From: Pseudonocardia sp. SCN 73-27
GTDB taxonomy: Bacteria; Actinomycetota; Actinomycetes; Mycobacteriales; Pseudonocardiaceae
DNA length: 64,000 nucleotides
NCBI GenBank assembly: GCA_001725415.1
Contig: MEGH01000005.1
Coordinates: 135,218 to 199,217, forward strand
Reading direction: 5' to 3'
The translations under genes and the position numbers were made by a program. The notes beneath the pieces are model-generated. The model did no database searches. It was given only the letters and a program-made list of their open reading frames with translations, and was not told where the DNA came from. Shown piece after piece: positions 8,728 to 17,627 of the stretch; the first letter of the stretch is position 1; each line of letters starts with the position of its first letter.

Positions 8728-9506
8728 CCGCGGTCGCGCCGTCGAGCACACTGCGGGTCGAGAACGCCGACGGGATCGCCGTCCTCACCCTCGACCGCCC
8801 GGATCGGCGCAACGCCGTGGACCTGCCGACGGCCCGCCTGCTCGGCGCCGCCCTCGACGCCGTGGACGCCGATCCCGGGATCCGGGTGGCGATCCTCACC
8901 GGCGGGCCGCGGTTCTTCTCCGCGGGCATGGACCTGAAGGCCTTCGCGCAGACCGGTGAGCGACCGGTCCTGCCCGACCGCGGCGGGTTCGGCATCGTCG
9001 GGCGGCCGCCGACGACCCCGATCATCGCCGCGGTGGAGGGTGCCGCCCTCGGAGGTGGCTTTGAGATCGCGCTGGCCTGCGACCTGATCGTCGCCGGGGA
9101 GGGCGCGAGCTTCGGGCTGCCCGAGGTGAAGCGGGGACTGGTCGCCTCGGGCGGCGGGCTGCTGCGCCTGCCCCGCCGCATCCCGCGCAACGTCGCCACC
9201 GAGGCCGTCCTCACCGGCCGCCCTCTGTCGGCGGCACGCTGCGCCGAGCTCGGCCTGGTCAACGCGGTGGTCGCCGACGGCGAGGCCCTCGACGCCGCAC
9301 TCGCCCTCGCCGGCGACATCGCCGCCAACGCGCCGCTGGCCCTCGTCGCCTCGAAGCAGGTGATGGCCGATAGTGCACTGTGGACCGACGATGAGCAGTT
9401 CGCCCGTCAGGAAGCCGTGGTCGCGCCCGTCCGGACGTCCGAGGACGCCCGTGAGGGCGCCCGGGCCTTCGCCGAGAAGCGGGCGCCACGATGGTCGGGG
9501 CGCTGA
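8724..9506 (+). CDS. Enoyl-CoA hydratase/isomerase family protein
   Basis: A 260-residue crotonase-fold protein, expected to hydrate or isomerise an enoyl-CoA. Oxyanion-hole segments are FFSAGMDLKAF (near 72) and EGAALGGGFEIALACDL (near 107); a catalytic-type Glu is in FGLPEVKRG. The ATG overlaps the SDR stop (ATGA), so the three-gene unit is coupled. It ends just before a long hairpin shared with the convergent dehydrogenase gene. Confidence 0.9.
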   Translation: MTAVAPSSTLRVENADGIAVLTLDRPDRRNAVDLPTARLLGAALDAVDADPGIRVAILTGGPRFFSAGMDLKAFAQTGERPVLPDRGGFGIVGRPPTTPIIAAVEGAALGGGFEIALACDLIVAGEGASFGLPEVKRGLVASGGGLLRLPRRIPRNVATEAVLTGRPLSAARCAELGLVNAVVADGEALDAALALAGDIAANAPLALVASKQVMADSALWTDDEQFARQEAVVAPVRTSEDAREGARAFAEKRAPRWSGR

Positions 9507-9509
9507 CCC

Positions 9510-9562
9510 GGGCGGGGCCCGCCGCGGCGGGGCCCGCCCCCCCGCCGCGGCGGGCCCCGCCC
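9510..9562. terminator. Very long GC hairpin between convergent genes
   Basis: Two perfect 23-base arms (9510-9532 and 9540-9562) flank a seven-base loop. The hairpin fills the whole space between the hydratase stop (9506) and the dehydrogenase stop (9564), so it can serve as a bidirectional terminator. There is no U tract, which is common for actinobacterial terminators. Confidence 0.75.
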
Positions 9563-9563
9563 C

Positions 9564-10710
9564 TCAGCCGACCTCGCCGCAGAGCGTCGTCGCGATCCCG
9601 AGCTTGAGCACCTCCGACGCACCCTCGTAGACGCGCATCGGACGGGCCTGCCGGTAGTAGCGCTCGATCGGTGAGTTCGCGATCAGGCCCCAGCGGCCCA
9701 TGACCTGCACGCAGCGGTCCACCACGCGGCTCGCGGCCTCGGTCGCGGCCACCTTCGCCATCGAGGAGCGGTTGAGGGCCGCGCGGGCGTCCTCGCGCGC
9801 GAACGCCGCCGCGTCGTGGGTCAGCAGCCGTGCCATCTCGACGTCGTTCCACGAGTCGGCGAGCAACTGGGCGACCGGACCGTGCTTGAGCAGTGGCCTG
9901 CCGAACTGCTCGCGGGTGCGGGCGTGGCGGGCGGCCTCCTCGAGCGCTCCGGTCGCGAGGCCGACCGCGGCCCCGGCGACGGACACCCGGAACACCGCGA
10001 GTGTGCTCAGGACGAGGCCCATGGCCTTGCCGGGTGCGCCCAGCCGGGCCTCGGGCGGGAGCACGACGCCGCCGAACGTCACGTCGCCCAGCACGTGCGG
10101 CGCGATCAACTCGGGCGACGGGCGGGTCCGCACACCGGGCGCGTCGGCGGGGACCAGTACGAGCGAGAGCCCGGCGTCCTCCGCGGCCAGGGTGACGTAG
10201 AAGTCGGCCGCACCTGCGTTGGAGATGAACGTCTTCTCGCCGGTCACGACGAGCTCGCCGCCCTTGTCGACGACGGTGGTCGCGACGTTCTTGAGGTCCG
10301 AGCCCGCGTTCTCCTCGGTCAGCGCGAGCCCTGCCAGCGTGTCCAGGGACGCGACGCGCGGCAACCAGTCGCGCTTCTGCTCGTCCGTGCCGCCGACGGT
10401 GATCGCGTAGCTGCCGATGCCCTGCAGGGCGAACATGGAGTGGAGGTGGGACGAGGCCTTCATCAGCTCCTCGCGGACCAGGCAGGACCGCGAGCGGGTC
10501 GACCTGGTCCGCGCGCCCGCCGTACGCGGCGGGGACCATCAGCCCGGCGAGCCCACTGTCCCGCAACGCCTGACGGACCCCCGGATGAATCGCACTCATG
10601 GCGTCGGCCTCGGCAGCGATGTCGGCGACGGCCGCGCCGAGCGCCCGCGCCTCGTCCTGCACCGCGCGCTCGGCCGGTCCCAGACCTCTGCTCCGTTGAC
10701 GAGAATTCAT
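9564..10710 (-). pseudogene. Acyl-CoA dehydrogenase, frameshifted near its N-terminus
   Basis: The first about 75 codons (from ATG at 10708-10710, MNSRQRSRGLGPAERAVQDE) are in one frame and the rest (MKASSHLHSMFALQGIGSYA to the end) in another. Deleting one base near 10483-10490 gives a continuous, family-like join through LAVCLVREEL and a 381-residue enzyme. The rest looks intact: LALTEENAGSDL, EKTFISNAGAADFYV, REQFGRPL and YEGASEVLKL, whose Glu is at the usual catalytic position. Whether the shift is real or a sequencing indel cannot be decided here. It diverges from the SDR at 10849. Confidence 0.78.
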
Positions 10711-10808
10711 ACATACTATGTTACTGAATTGTCTACCGTCCGGAACTCCTTCCCGGTGCCTGGTCCGTCACCCTGGCCCCCATCTCGTGTTAATGATATG
10801 CATGAATT
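10704..10808. promoter_or_regulatory. Divergent promoter region with two facing AATTCATRCATAY sites
   Basis: Between the frameshifted dehydrogenase and the SDR, the 13-base word AATTCAT(A/G)CATA(C/T) occurs at 10704-10716 on the plus strand and at 10796-10808 on the minus strand, so the two copies face each other 79 bases apart. Both are AT-rich islands in GC-rich DNA. They look like paired operators for one repressor controlling both directions. The left copy overlaps the dehydrogenase start codon. Confidence 0.5.
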
Positions 10809-10848
10809 AGCCGGACCAACCGGCTGTGGGACCGAGCGAGGAGAGCCG

Positions 10849-11598
10849 ATGGACTTCAACCTGGCAGGACGGGTCGCGATCGTGACGGGAGCCAGCCGCG
10901 GGCTGGGCCGCGCCGCCGCGGAGGCGCTCGCCGCCGAGGGTGCGTCCGTCCTCGCCGTGGCGCGCTCCACCACCGACCTGGAGAAGCTCGCCGCGAGCAA
11001 CCCGGACCGGATCGCGACCGCCACCGTCGACATGCGTGACGCCGACGAGGTCGCCGCCCTCGCCGACACCGCGGTCGAACGCTTCGGACGGCTCGACATC
11101 GTCGTCAACAACGCAGGGATCGCCCCCGCCGGCCGCTTCGCCGACCAGGACCAGGCCCAGTGGGACGAGGTGTTCGCGGTCAACGTCCGCGCCCCCGCGG
11201 TCCTCGCCCGCGCGGCGGGCCGTCACTTCCTCCCCCAGCGCTCGGGCAAGGTCGTCAACGTCGCCAGCACATCCGGCATCAACGGCAAGCCCGTGCTGGT
11301 CTCTTACTCCGCGTCCAAGGGCGCGGTCCTGCAGTTCACCAAGGCCCTCGCCGCCGAGTGGGCCGGGTTCGGGATCCAGGTCACCGCCATCGCCCCCGGC
11401 GCCTTCGAGACCGACGCCCAGTCCGCCGTCCTCGACGACCCCGAGACGCTGCGCCGGCGGCTCCGCAAGATCCCCGCGGGCCGGATGGGCCGGTCCGAGG
11501 AGTTCGGCCCGCTGGTCTGCTACCTGGCCTCCCCGCTGTCGGACTTCATGACCGGTTCCGTGGTCGTCTTCGACGGCGGCGAGGTGAACAAGCTGTGA
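10849..11598 (+). CDS. SDR family oxidoreductase (FabG-like)
   Basis: A 249-residue classical short-chain dehydrogenase: cofactor motif TGASRGLG at 13-20, NNAG, a catalytic Tyr/Lys pair in YSASKGA, and a C-terminal GSVVVFDGGEVNKL. The ATG at 10849 follows GAGGAGAG at 10838-10845; the longer open frame upstream has no family similarity. It is first in a rightward group with the SRPBCC gene. The substrate is unknown; the context suggests a hydroxyacyl or alicyclic alcohol/ketone step. Confidence 0.88.
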   Translation: MDFNLAGRVAIVTGASRGLGRAAAEALAAEGASVLAVARSTTDLEKLAASNPDRIATATVDMRDADEVAALADTAVERFGRLDIVVNNAGIAPAGRFADQDQAQWDEVFAVNVRAPAVLARAAGRHFLPQRSGKVVNVASTSGINGKPVLVSYSASKGAVLQFTKALAAEWAGFGIQVTAIAPGAFETDAQSAVLDDPETLRRRLRKIPAGRMGRSEEFGPLVCYLASPLSDFMTGSVVVFDGGEVNKL

Positions 11599-11638
11599 CC
11601 GTCGGCGGGCACCGTCCCTCCCCCGTGAAGGAGCACCG

Positions 11639-12052
11639 ATGAACGTCCTGCAGACCCTCGTCGTCCCCGCGTCCCCCGACGCCGTGTGGGCGATCGCCGG
11701 TGACGTCACCGGTGTCCCCGCATGGATCCCGACCATCGACAGCGTCCGGATGGAGGGCGACGTCCGGCACGCCGTCTTCGCCGGTGGCGCCGGCGAAGGC
11801 CGGGAACGGATCACCGAGCACGACGACGCCGGACGCACCTACGTCTACGAGTACATCGACGGCCCGATGGAGATGGACAGCTACGTCTCCCGGGTCACGG
11901 TCCGCGACCACGCCGACGGCGCCGAGGTGCTGTGGGCGGCCGACTTCACCGCCGGCTCGCCGGAGGCCGACGCCGAACTCGCCACGGCGATCTCCGGGAT
12001 CTACCGGACGTCCTTGGCCGAACTGGCGCTGCGGGTCGCCGAGGCCCGCTGA
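11639..12052 (+). CDS. SRPBCC (START-like) family protein
   Basis: A 137-residue protein with the SRPBCC pattern: N-terminal strand LQTLVVPASPDAVWAIAGD, VPAWIPTIDSVRME, and a long C-terminal helix (IYRTSLAELALRVAEAR). This fold binds hydrophobic ligands in a deep cavity, and related proteins act as cyclases, dehydratases or ligand carriers. AAGGAG lies seven bases before the ATG. It follows the SDR by 40 bases, so it is probably in the same operon. The function is not predictable further. Confidence 0.8.
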   Translation: MNVLQTLVVPASPDAVWAIAGDVTGVPAWIPTIDSVRMEGDVRHAVFAGGAGEGRERITEHDDAGRTYVYEYIDGPMEMDSYVSRVTVRDHADGAEVLWAADFTAGSPEADAELATAISGIYRTSLAELALRVAEAR

Positions 12053-12153
12053 CGTCGACGGCCCCGCCGGGGGTCCGGCGGTGGGATACGGCATCCCCAC
12101 ACCGCGCGCGGGCGAACCACGTTGCCACTCGGACCCTCGAAGAAGAGGACGAC

Positions 12154-12630
12154 GTGGCCCGCAACGTCTGGTTCTACATGCTCGGCGTCGGCGACGCCTT
12201 CACCGCCAAGCACTTCTACACCAACGGCCTGTTCCACGTGGACGGCCGCGAGTTCTTCGTCGACGCCCCGGCCTACATGAACAAGATGTGGGCCGCGAAC
12301 AACGAGATCGGCGAGGAGCACGTCGACCTCGCCCGCTACCGGGAACTGTTCATCACGCACCTGCACGCCGATCACGTCGGCGGCGTGGAGGAGCTGGCCT
12401 ACCACCAGATGTACAAGACCGACGACCCGATCAAACTCTACGGGCCGGGCTGGATGCTGCAGGACATCTGGAGCCACCTGCGACCCGCGTTGGAGCCGTC
12501 GGTCCGCCCCGAGGGCGGCCTCGCGAGCTTCGACTGGTTCTTCGAGCCGATCGCGATCGACCAGCCCCCCGAGTCGGGCCTGCAGGGGAGCGCCTTCCAC
12601 GACTTCGGCGAGTTCAGCGTGACGTACGCT
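12154..12630 (+). pseudogene. Metallo-beta-lactamase-fold hydrolase, N-terminal half only
   Basis: From the GTG at 12154 the frame reads VARNVWFYMLGVGDAFTAKH and contains the metal-binding motif THLHADHVGG near residue 69, so it began as an MBL-fold hydrolase. Similarity stops near residue 157; the frame then runs 15 codons of unrelated sequence to a stop at 12675. The second metal-binding half of the domain (further His/Asp ligands) is missing, so it should be inactive. The break coincides with the start of a LysR C-terminal fragment, suggesting a deletion that fused two genes out of frame. Confidence 0.7.
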
Positions 12631-13120
12631 GATCGACCGCGACACCATGGACCTGCTGGTGTCCTTCGTCGGTGACCCCGGCAGCGGCGCCGTGCAACGC
12701 ATCGAGATCGGGTCGCAGGAGATGGTGTTCGCACTGCCCCCCGGCACCCCCGTCCCGGAAGGACCTGCGCTGCGGCTCGAGGACGTCGCGCACCTGCCGT
12801 GGGTCGTCGGGCCGCCGCAGACGTCGATGCAGCAGGTCCTGCGGGCCGCCTTCGACCGGATCGGCGCGCCGCTGCCGATCGCCGTCGAGACTGAGTTCAT
12901 GGACACCATCCCCGCGCTCGTCGCGGCCGGAACCGGCGCGGCGATCCTGCCCGCGCCCACCGCGCACCAGCTCATCGGGCTCGGCATCGTGGTGCGCCGC
13001 CCCGAGCCCGCGATCGACCGCTCCTACTATCTGTTCTACGTCGCCAACCGGCTCTCCTACGCGGCGCAGGCGTTCCTCCGTGTCGCGACGACCCTCAGCG
13101 GGCTCACCCGCCAGCCATAG
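12623..13120 (+). pseudogene. LysR-type regulator, C-terminal (effector-binding) fragment
   Basis: The frame through the ATG at 12647 reads TLIDRDTMDLLVSFVGD and continues as the second half of a LysR substrate-binding domain (EIGSQEMVFALPPG, LPWVVGPPQTSMQQVLRAAF, ALVAAGTGAAILPAP) to a TAG at 13118-13120. The DNA-binding helix-turn-helix and first half of the effector domain are absent. Upstream it runs straight into the truncated metallo-beta-lactamase gene in another frame. It is best read as a remnant; a stand-alone 157-residue product from 12647 is possible but would not bind DNA. Confidence 0.7.
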
Positions 13121-13225
13121 GCCGAGCGTATGGGTGACCCAGGCAGCTCGCGTTGGATCGCCCGCGGAGGCCCGACGCAGGATGGCCCGAGCCGTCCCCA
13201 GCACCGAGCCGCGAGGAGTACGTCA

Positions 13226-14572
13226 GTGCCGATGTCGAAGCAGAAGCTCATGCACCTGGTGGGCTTCTCCCTATGGTCCCCGTCCGCGCACATGGTCGGC
13301 GCCTGGCGCCACCCGGAGAGCCACGGCCCCGGCATGTCCTGGGAGGGACCCGAGGTGTGGCAGCGCATCGCGCAGGACTGCGAACGCGGCAAGATGGACG
13401 CCTTCTTCTTCGCGAGCCAGCTCGCCCCCTACGGCGTCTACCAGAACAGCATCGCCCCCACGCTGCGCGACGGCATCCAGTTCCCCACCCCCGACGTGAT
13501 GCTGCTGCTGCCGATGATGGCCGCGGTCACGGAGCGGCTCGGGCTCGTCTCCACGCTCTCCACGACGTACAACCACCCCTACAGTGCGGTCCGCCAGTTC
13601 TCGACGCTCGACCACCTGACGAAGGGCCGCATCGGCTGGAACGTCGTCACCTCGTTCCAGCCGCGCGAGGCCGCCAACTACGGCATCGAGCCGGTGCCGC
13701 ACGACGAGCGCTACGTGCGGGCCGAGGAGTACATGGAGGTCTGCAAGCAGCTCTGGGCCAGCTGGGCGCCCGACTCGGTCGTCGAGGACAAGGAGGCCGG
13801 CATCTGGGCCGACGCCACGAAGGTCCACGACATCGACTTCGACGGGAAGTACTACAAGTGCAAGGGCCCCGCACCCGTCCCGCCGTCGCCGCAGGGCACG
13901 CCGGTGCTGTTCCAGGCCGGCGGCTCCGGCAGCGGGCGTGACTTCTGCGCCCGCTGGTCCGACGCCGCGCTGTCGTTCCAGATGAACGTCGTCCAGATGA
14001 AGGCCTACGCCGAGGACATGAGCGCCCGCGCCGTCGCCGCCGGCCGCCGGGCAGAGGACCTGCAGAAGTTCTTCGGCGTCCAGCCGATCGTCGCGGTCAG
14101 CGAGGGGGAGGCGAAGGAGAAGCAGCAGTACCTCAACGGCCTCGTCCCGCCCGACGGCTCGCTGGCCCTGCTCTCGGGCCACACGGCGTTCGACTTCGAC
14201 ACGCTCGACCTCGACGCCCCCGCCGACGAGATCCCCGACATGCCCGGCATCCAAGGCATCTGGGGCGCCGTCACCAGCCTCGCCGACCACGGCCTGGAGA
14301 AGATGACGATCCGCGAGGGCGCCCGCGCCTACGGCCAGAGCGTGCTCATGCCGCAGCTGGTCGGCACCCCACAGCAGGTGGCCGACGAGCTGATCTCACT
14401 GTGGGAGGAGAGCGACGGCGACGGCTTCCTGATCACCTGCCCCGTCCGGCCCGGCGGCTTCGGCGAGTTCACCGACCTCGTCGTCCCGATCCTGCAGAAG
14501 GCCGGGGTGTACCGGAACGACTACGCGGGCAAGACGTTCCGCGACCACCTGGCCCAGACCGACGCCGGCTGA
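13226..14572 (+). CDS. LLM class flavin-dependent monooxygenase, NtaA/SnaA/DszA type
   Basis: A 448-residue luciferase-like monooxygenase of the nitrilotriacetate/pristinamycin/dibenzothiophene-sulfone group, which use FMNH2 supplied by a separate reductase. Family features include MHLVGFSLWSPSAHMVGAWR at the N-terminus, LGLVSTLSTTYNHPY, GRIGWNVVTSF and LFQAGGSGSGRDF. The GTG at 13226 is preceded by GAGGAG seven bases upstream; an ATG two codons later is possible. No flavin reductase is nearby. It may add oxygen to an alicyclic ring or a sulfur/nitrogen compound. Confidence 0.88.
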   Translation: MPMSKQKLMHLVGFSLWSPSAHMVGAWRHPESHGPGMSWEGPEVWQRIAQDCERGKMDAFFFASQLAPYGVYQNSIAPTLRDGIQFPTPDVMLLLPMMAAVTERLGLVSTLSTTYNHPYSAVRQFSTLDHLTKGRIGWNVVTSFQPREAANYGIEPVPHDERYVRAEEYMEVCKQLWASWAPDSVVEDKEAGIWADATKVHDIDFDGKYYKCKGPAPVPPSPQGTPVLFQAGGSGSGRDFCARWSDAALSFQMNVVQMKAYAEDMSARAVAAGRRAEDLQKFFGVQPIVAVSEGEAKEKQQYLNGLVPPDGSLALLSGHTAFDFDTLDLDAPADEIPDMPGIQGIWGAVTSLADHGLEKMTIREGARAYGQSVLMPQLVGTPQQVADELISLWEESDGDGFLITCPVRPGGFGEFTDLVVPILQKAGVYRNDYAGKTFRDHLAQTDAG

Positions 14573-14653
14573 CCGCGGACCCCGCCGAGTTCGACACGAA
14601 GCTGGTTCCGGTGCGCGTGCCGGCAGCCCGAGGTCGAGCTCGGCGGACCGTCC

Positions 14654-15364
14654 TCAGTCGACGCCGAGCTGGTCGAGGGTGCGCTGGGCGGCGTCGAGCT
14701 CCTCGCGCAGCTGCGCCACCCGCTCCTCCTGACGACGCCGGGCCTCGGCCAGCGCCGACGTCATCACCTCCGCGACCGCGGGCGGGAGCGAGCGGGCCAC
14801 GGCAGCGACCTCGGTGGCCGGGAGGGGCGTCGCGGGTACGACCCGCTTCGTGCCCACCCGCACCTCGACCGCCCAGTCGCCGTCGACGGTGGAGGTCAGG
14901 CTGACGGAAACCGGGCCAGAACGCTCGGCGCGCTTGCGAGGACGCGCCGGGGCCTTCGTCACGGGCGTCGCGGCCGGCTCTTCCTGCGGGGCTCGGGAAC
15001 GCCCGGGGGCCGGCGCCGGCAGGACGGGCGCAGGCGTCGGTGCCTCCGTGGGAAGCGCATCGTCCGCGGCCGGCTTCGGCCGCTGCCGCGTCGTCGCCGG
15101 CCTGCGGGCGGGCCGGGTACGCGTGAGCTCGTTCGGCGAGCAGAACATCGTGTCGCGCGAGCCTGCGGGGCGGACCTGGATGAAGTCGCCCTCCGCGACG
15201 TCGCCGACGGCCACGACCTTCGCCGAGCCACCCGCCGGCACCCCGACCGCGGCCGCCGTGAACCAGACCGTCACGGTCGTGCCCGCGGCGACCTCGTCGC
15301 GTACTGCCGTCACGTCGTCGTCGGTCAACGCACCCCGCGCCGCGGCCGAACCCCGTCCTGCCAC
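14654..15364 (-). CDS. Hypothetical protein, possibly DUF6319-like
   Basis: A 236-residue protein I do not recognise with certainty. Residues about 12-80 form a compact domain (LTDDDVTAVRDEVAAG, VTVWFTAAAVGVPAGGSAKV, EGDFIQVRPAGSRDTMF). A Pro/Ala/Lys-rich linker follows (about 85-145), then a second domain and a charged C-terminal helix (about 205-236, EARRRQEERVAQLREEL) that could form a coiled coil. The pattern recalls a small actinobacterial family of unknown role (DUF6319), from memory only. It is probably a chromosomal housekeeping-type gene outside the catabolic unit, next to a tRNA remnant. Confidence 0.6.
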   Translation of the reverse strand: MAGRGSAAARGALTDDDVTAVRDEVAAGTTVTVWFTAAAVGVPAGGSAKVVAVGDVAEGDFIQVRPAGSRDTMFCSPNELTRTRPARRPATTRQRPKPAADDALPTEAPTPAPVLPAPAPGRSRAPQEEPAATPVTKAPARPRKRAERSGPVSVSLTSTVDGDWAVEVRVGTKRVVPATPLPATEVAAVARSLPPAVAEVMTSALAEARRRQEERVAQLREELDAAQRTLDQLGVD

Positions 15365-15456
15365 CCGTCAGCTCCCCACTGCTCGCCGCTGTCATCCTCG
15401 TCCTCGGCTGCGTGGCCGGGAGCGAGGACCACCACGACCGGTTTCGGAATCACAAT

Positions 15457-15488
15457 AGGCCGGAGAGTCAGAACGACTCGTCCGGCCT
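15457..15488 (-). terminator. Hairpin terminator behind the tRNA 3' fragment
   Basis: Nested perfect arms AGGCCGGA (15457-15464) with TCCGGCCT (15481-15488), and GAGTC with GACTC inside, around a five-base loop. It lies just past the 3' end of the leftward tRNA fragment, where a tRNA terminator is expected, which suggests the left side of this junction is the native tRNA flank. Confidence 0.6.
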
Positions 15489-15497
15489 GATCGGAAG

Positions 15498-15543
<46 letters not shown>

Positions 15544-15779
15544 TTGACCGACCCCCCTCACAAGCCCCGACCAGCGACAACGTCATCGAAAGGCTCCTCT
15601 CTAGCCTCCAAAACCGACCACGCGCAGGGTTTCGCACTACGAGTGGCTTCACCGCTCGCGGAGACCCGGCCGGGTCCGCCCGAAGCCATGAGGGTCGCCT
15701 CCGGCCGTACAGTGCGAAGGTGCCGACAGCGGCATAGGCGGTCATACCGGAGACCGACCGAGCGGGCTCGGCTCTCCGT

Positions 15780-16458
15780 CACCCCGTCGGCCCATTCGTG
15801 GAGCTGCCGGATCCCGCCGAGGTAGGCCGCCACCGGTTCGTCCAGCAGCAGCCCGCGCGCGGTCGCCTTCGGGCACGAGCCGTGCGGCGTTGCGGGCGAT
15901 GGTCGCGTCGATCTCGGTCGGCGTGGTGGTGACGATCTCCCCCGGCGGCTCGTCGGTCTCGCCCACGACGGTGATCGCCGTGTCCGGGAGCGGAGGACCG
16001 GCGTCGGCACACGGGCTCGCGGACGACACGACTGCGGCGACCGGGACACCGGCGGCAACCAAACCTCGCAGGTGGGCCACCTCGGTTCCGAAGTGCCAGC
16101 CGTCCTGCCGCCGGACCACCGTCGCGACCAGCAGGTCGGGCCGCAGCGGCCCGGTGAGCAGGGCCGGGACCGCGGAGAGCCTGGCGGGCACCCACCGCGC
16201 CGATCCGTCCTCCACCATCGCCCGCGTGCCGGGTCCGCCCATCAGCACTCGGACGTCGGCAAACGCGGTGGCGTCCAGCTCGGGCGCCTGCAGCGGCATC
16301 CAGCCGAGCACCAGCCCGTCGTCGCGGCCACGGGCGACCTCGCCCACCCAACGCGGCGTGTGCGGCCCGGGGGGGGTGCCGCACCCGTCACCCAGCGCCA
16401 CTCGCGAACCGGGTCGTACGAGGCCCCCGAGAGCGCTCTCCTCCAGGCTCTCCGTCAC
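15780..16458 (-). pseudogene. Acetyl-CoA hydrolase/4-hydroxybutyrate CoA-transferase family gene, decayed
   Basis: A GTG at 16456-16458, two bases after the thiolase stop, opens a frame matching the N-terminal domain of this family for about 199 residues (VTESLEESALGGLVRPGSRV ... IDATIARNAARLVPEGD). The expected glycine-rich continuation is missing. In another frame a short piece (RGLLLDEPVAAYLGGIRQLHEWADG) resembles the family's C-terminal domain, then similarity ends near 15780. So the gene appears to have an internal deletion with frameshift and a lost 3' end; the intact family has about 400-430 residues. It was the last gene of the amidohydrolase operon. Confidence 0.65.
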
Positions 16459-16460
16459 CG

Positions 16461-17627
16461 TCAGAGCAGCTGGACGAGCGTGGCGTTGGCGGTGCCGCCG
16501 CCCTCGCACATCGTCTGGAGCCCGAAGCGGATGTCGTTGTCGCGCATATGGTGCAGAAGCCGGGTCATCAGGATCGTGCCGGAGCCCCCGAGCGGGTGCC
16601 CGACGGCGATCGCCCCGCCGAGCGGGTTGAGCGCGTCCTCGTCCGCGGCGAACTCGGCCTGCCAGGCCAGCGGGACAGGGGCGAAGGCCTCGTTGACCTC
16701 GAAGGCGCCGATGTCGCCGATCGAGAGTCCGGTGCGCTTGAGCAGCTTCTGCGTGGCCGGGATCGGCCCGGTGAGCATGAGGATCGGATCGGCCCCGGCG
16801 ACCGCGCCGCCGTGATAGCGGGCCATCGGGGTCAGCCCGAGCTCGCAGGCACGTTCCGCGCTCGCCACAAGCACCGCCGAGGCGCCGTCGGAGATCTGGG
16901 ACGAGTTGCCGGCGTGGATCACCCCGTCCTCGCGGAATGCGGGCTTCAGGGCGGCCAGCTTTTCGACGGTGGTCCCGCGGCGCAGGCCCTCGTCGGCGCT
17001 GAAGCCGGGCGCCCCGGGGACGGTGGCGAGCTGCCCCACGAACGCGCCGGCGTCGACCGCCGCCGCGGTGCGCTCGTGGGAGCGGGCGGCGTACTCGTCG
17101 AGCCGGGTGCGGGAGAAGCCCCACTGCCGGGCGATCCGCTCCGCGCCGATACCCTGGTTGAAGTCCTCCCCGGGGAACTCCCCGCTCGTCAGGTCCGCGG
17201 CGTAGCGCTCCCGCGCCAACGGACCGTACGGCCGTCCCAGATCTCGGCCCGCCCCCATCGGGACCCGGCTCATCGTCTCGACGCCGCCGGCGACCACCAG
17301 GTCGTACTGCCCGGAGAGCACCATTCCGGCGGCGAAGTCGAACGCGGACTGGCTCGACCCGCAGGCCCGGTTGAGCGTGATCCCGGGCACCGACTCGGGC
17401 CAGCCCGCCGCGAGTACGGCGTACCGTCCGATCTGCGCGGCCTGGTCCCCCACCTGGCTGACGCAGCCCCAGATGACGTCGTCGACCAGTGCGGGATCGA
17501 TGCCCGTGCGTTCCTGCAGCGCGCGCAGGACCGCCGCGGAGAGGTCGACGGGATGCACGTCGGCGAGGGCACCGTTGCGTTTCCCGATGGGCGTGCGCAC
17601 GGCGTCGACGATCACGGTGTCAGGCAT
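16461..17627 (-). CDS. Acetyl-CoA acetyltransferase family thiolase
   Basis: A 388-residue thiolase. The nucleophile Cys89 lies in NRACGSSQSA; GHPLGGSG carries the catalytic His and TMCEGGG the second Cys near the C-terminus. It is related to but clearly distinct from the thiolase at 6767. Its start overlaps the end of the upstream dehydrogenase gene by eight bases, in an operon with two dehydrogenases, a hydratase and an amidohydrolase. It should thiolyse the 3-ketoacyl-CoA formed in this pathway. Confidence 0.92.
   Translation of the reverse strand: MPDTVIVDAVRTPIGKRNGALADVHPVDLSAAVLRALQERTGIDPALVDDVIWGCVSQVGDQAAQIGRYAVLAAGWPESVPGITLNRACGSSQSAFDFAAGMVLSGQYDLVVAGGVETMSRVPMGAGRDLGRPYGPLARERYAADLTSGEFPGEDFNQGIGAERIARQWGFSRTRLDEYAARSHERTAAAVDAGAFVGQLATVPGAPGFSADEGLRRGTTVEKLAALKPAFREDGVIHAGNSSQISDGASAVLVASAERACELGLTPMARYHGGAVAGADPILMLTGPIPATQKLLKRTGLSIGDIGAFEVNEAFAPVPLAWQAEFAADEDALNPLGGAIAVGHPLGGSGTILMTRLLHHMRDNDIRFGLQTMCEGGGTANATLVQLL

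Noticed and set aside
14573-14653. A possible terminator formed by CCGCCGAG and CTCGGCGG after the NtaA-type gene
   Set aside because: The arms are only eight bases and about 55 bases apart, too weak to call.
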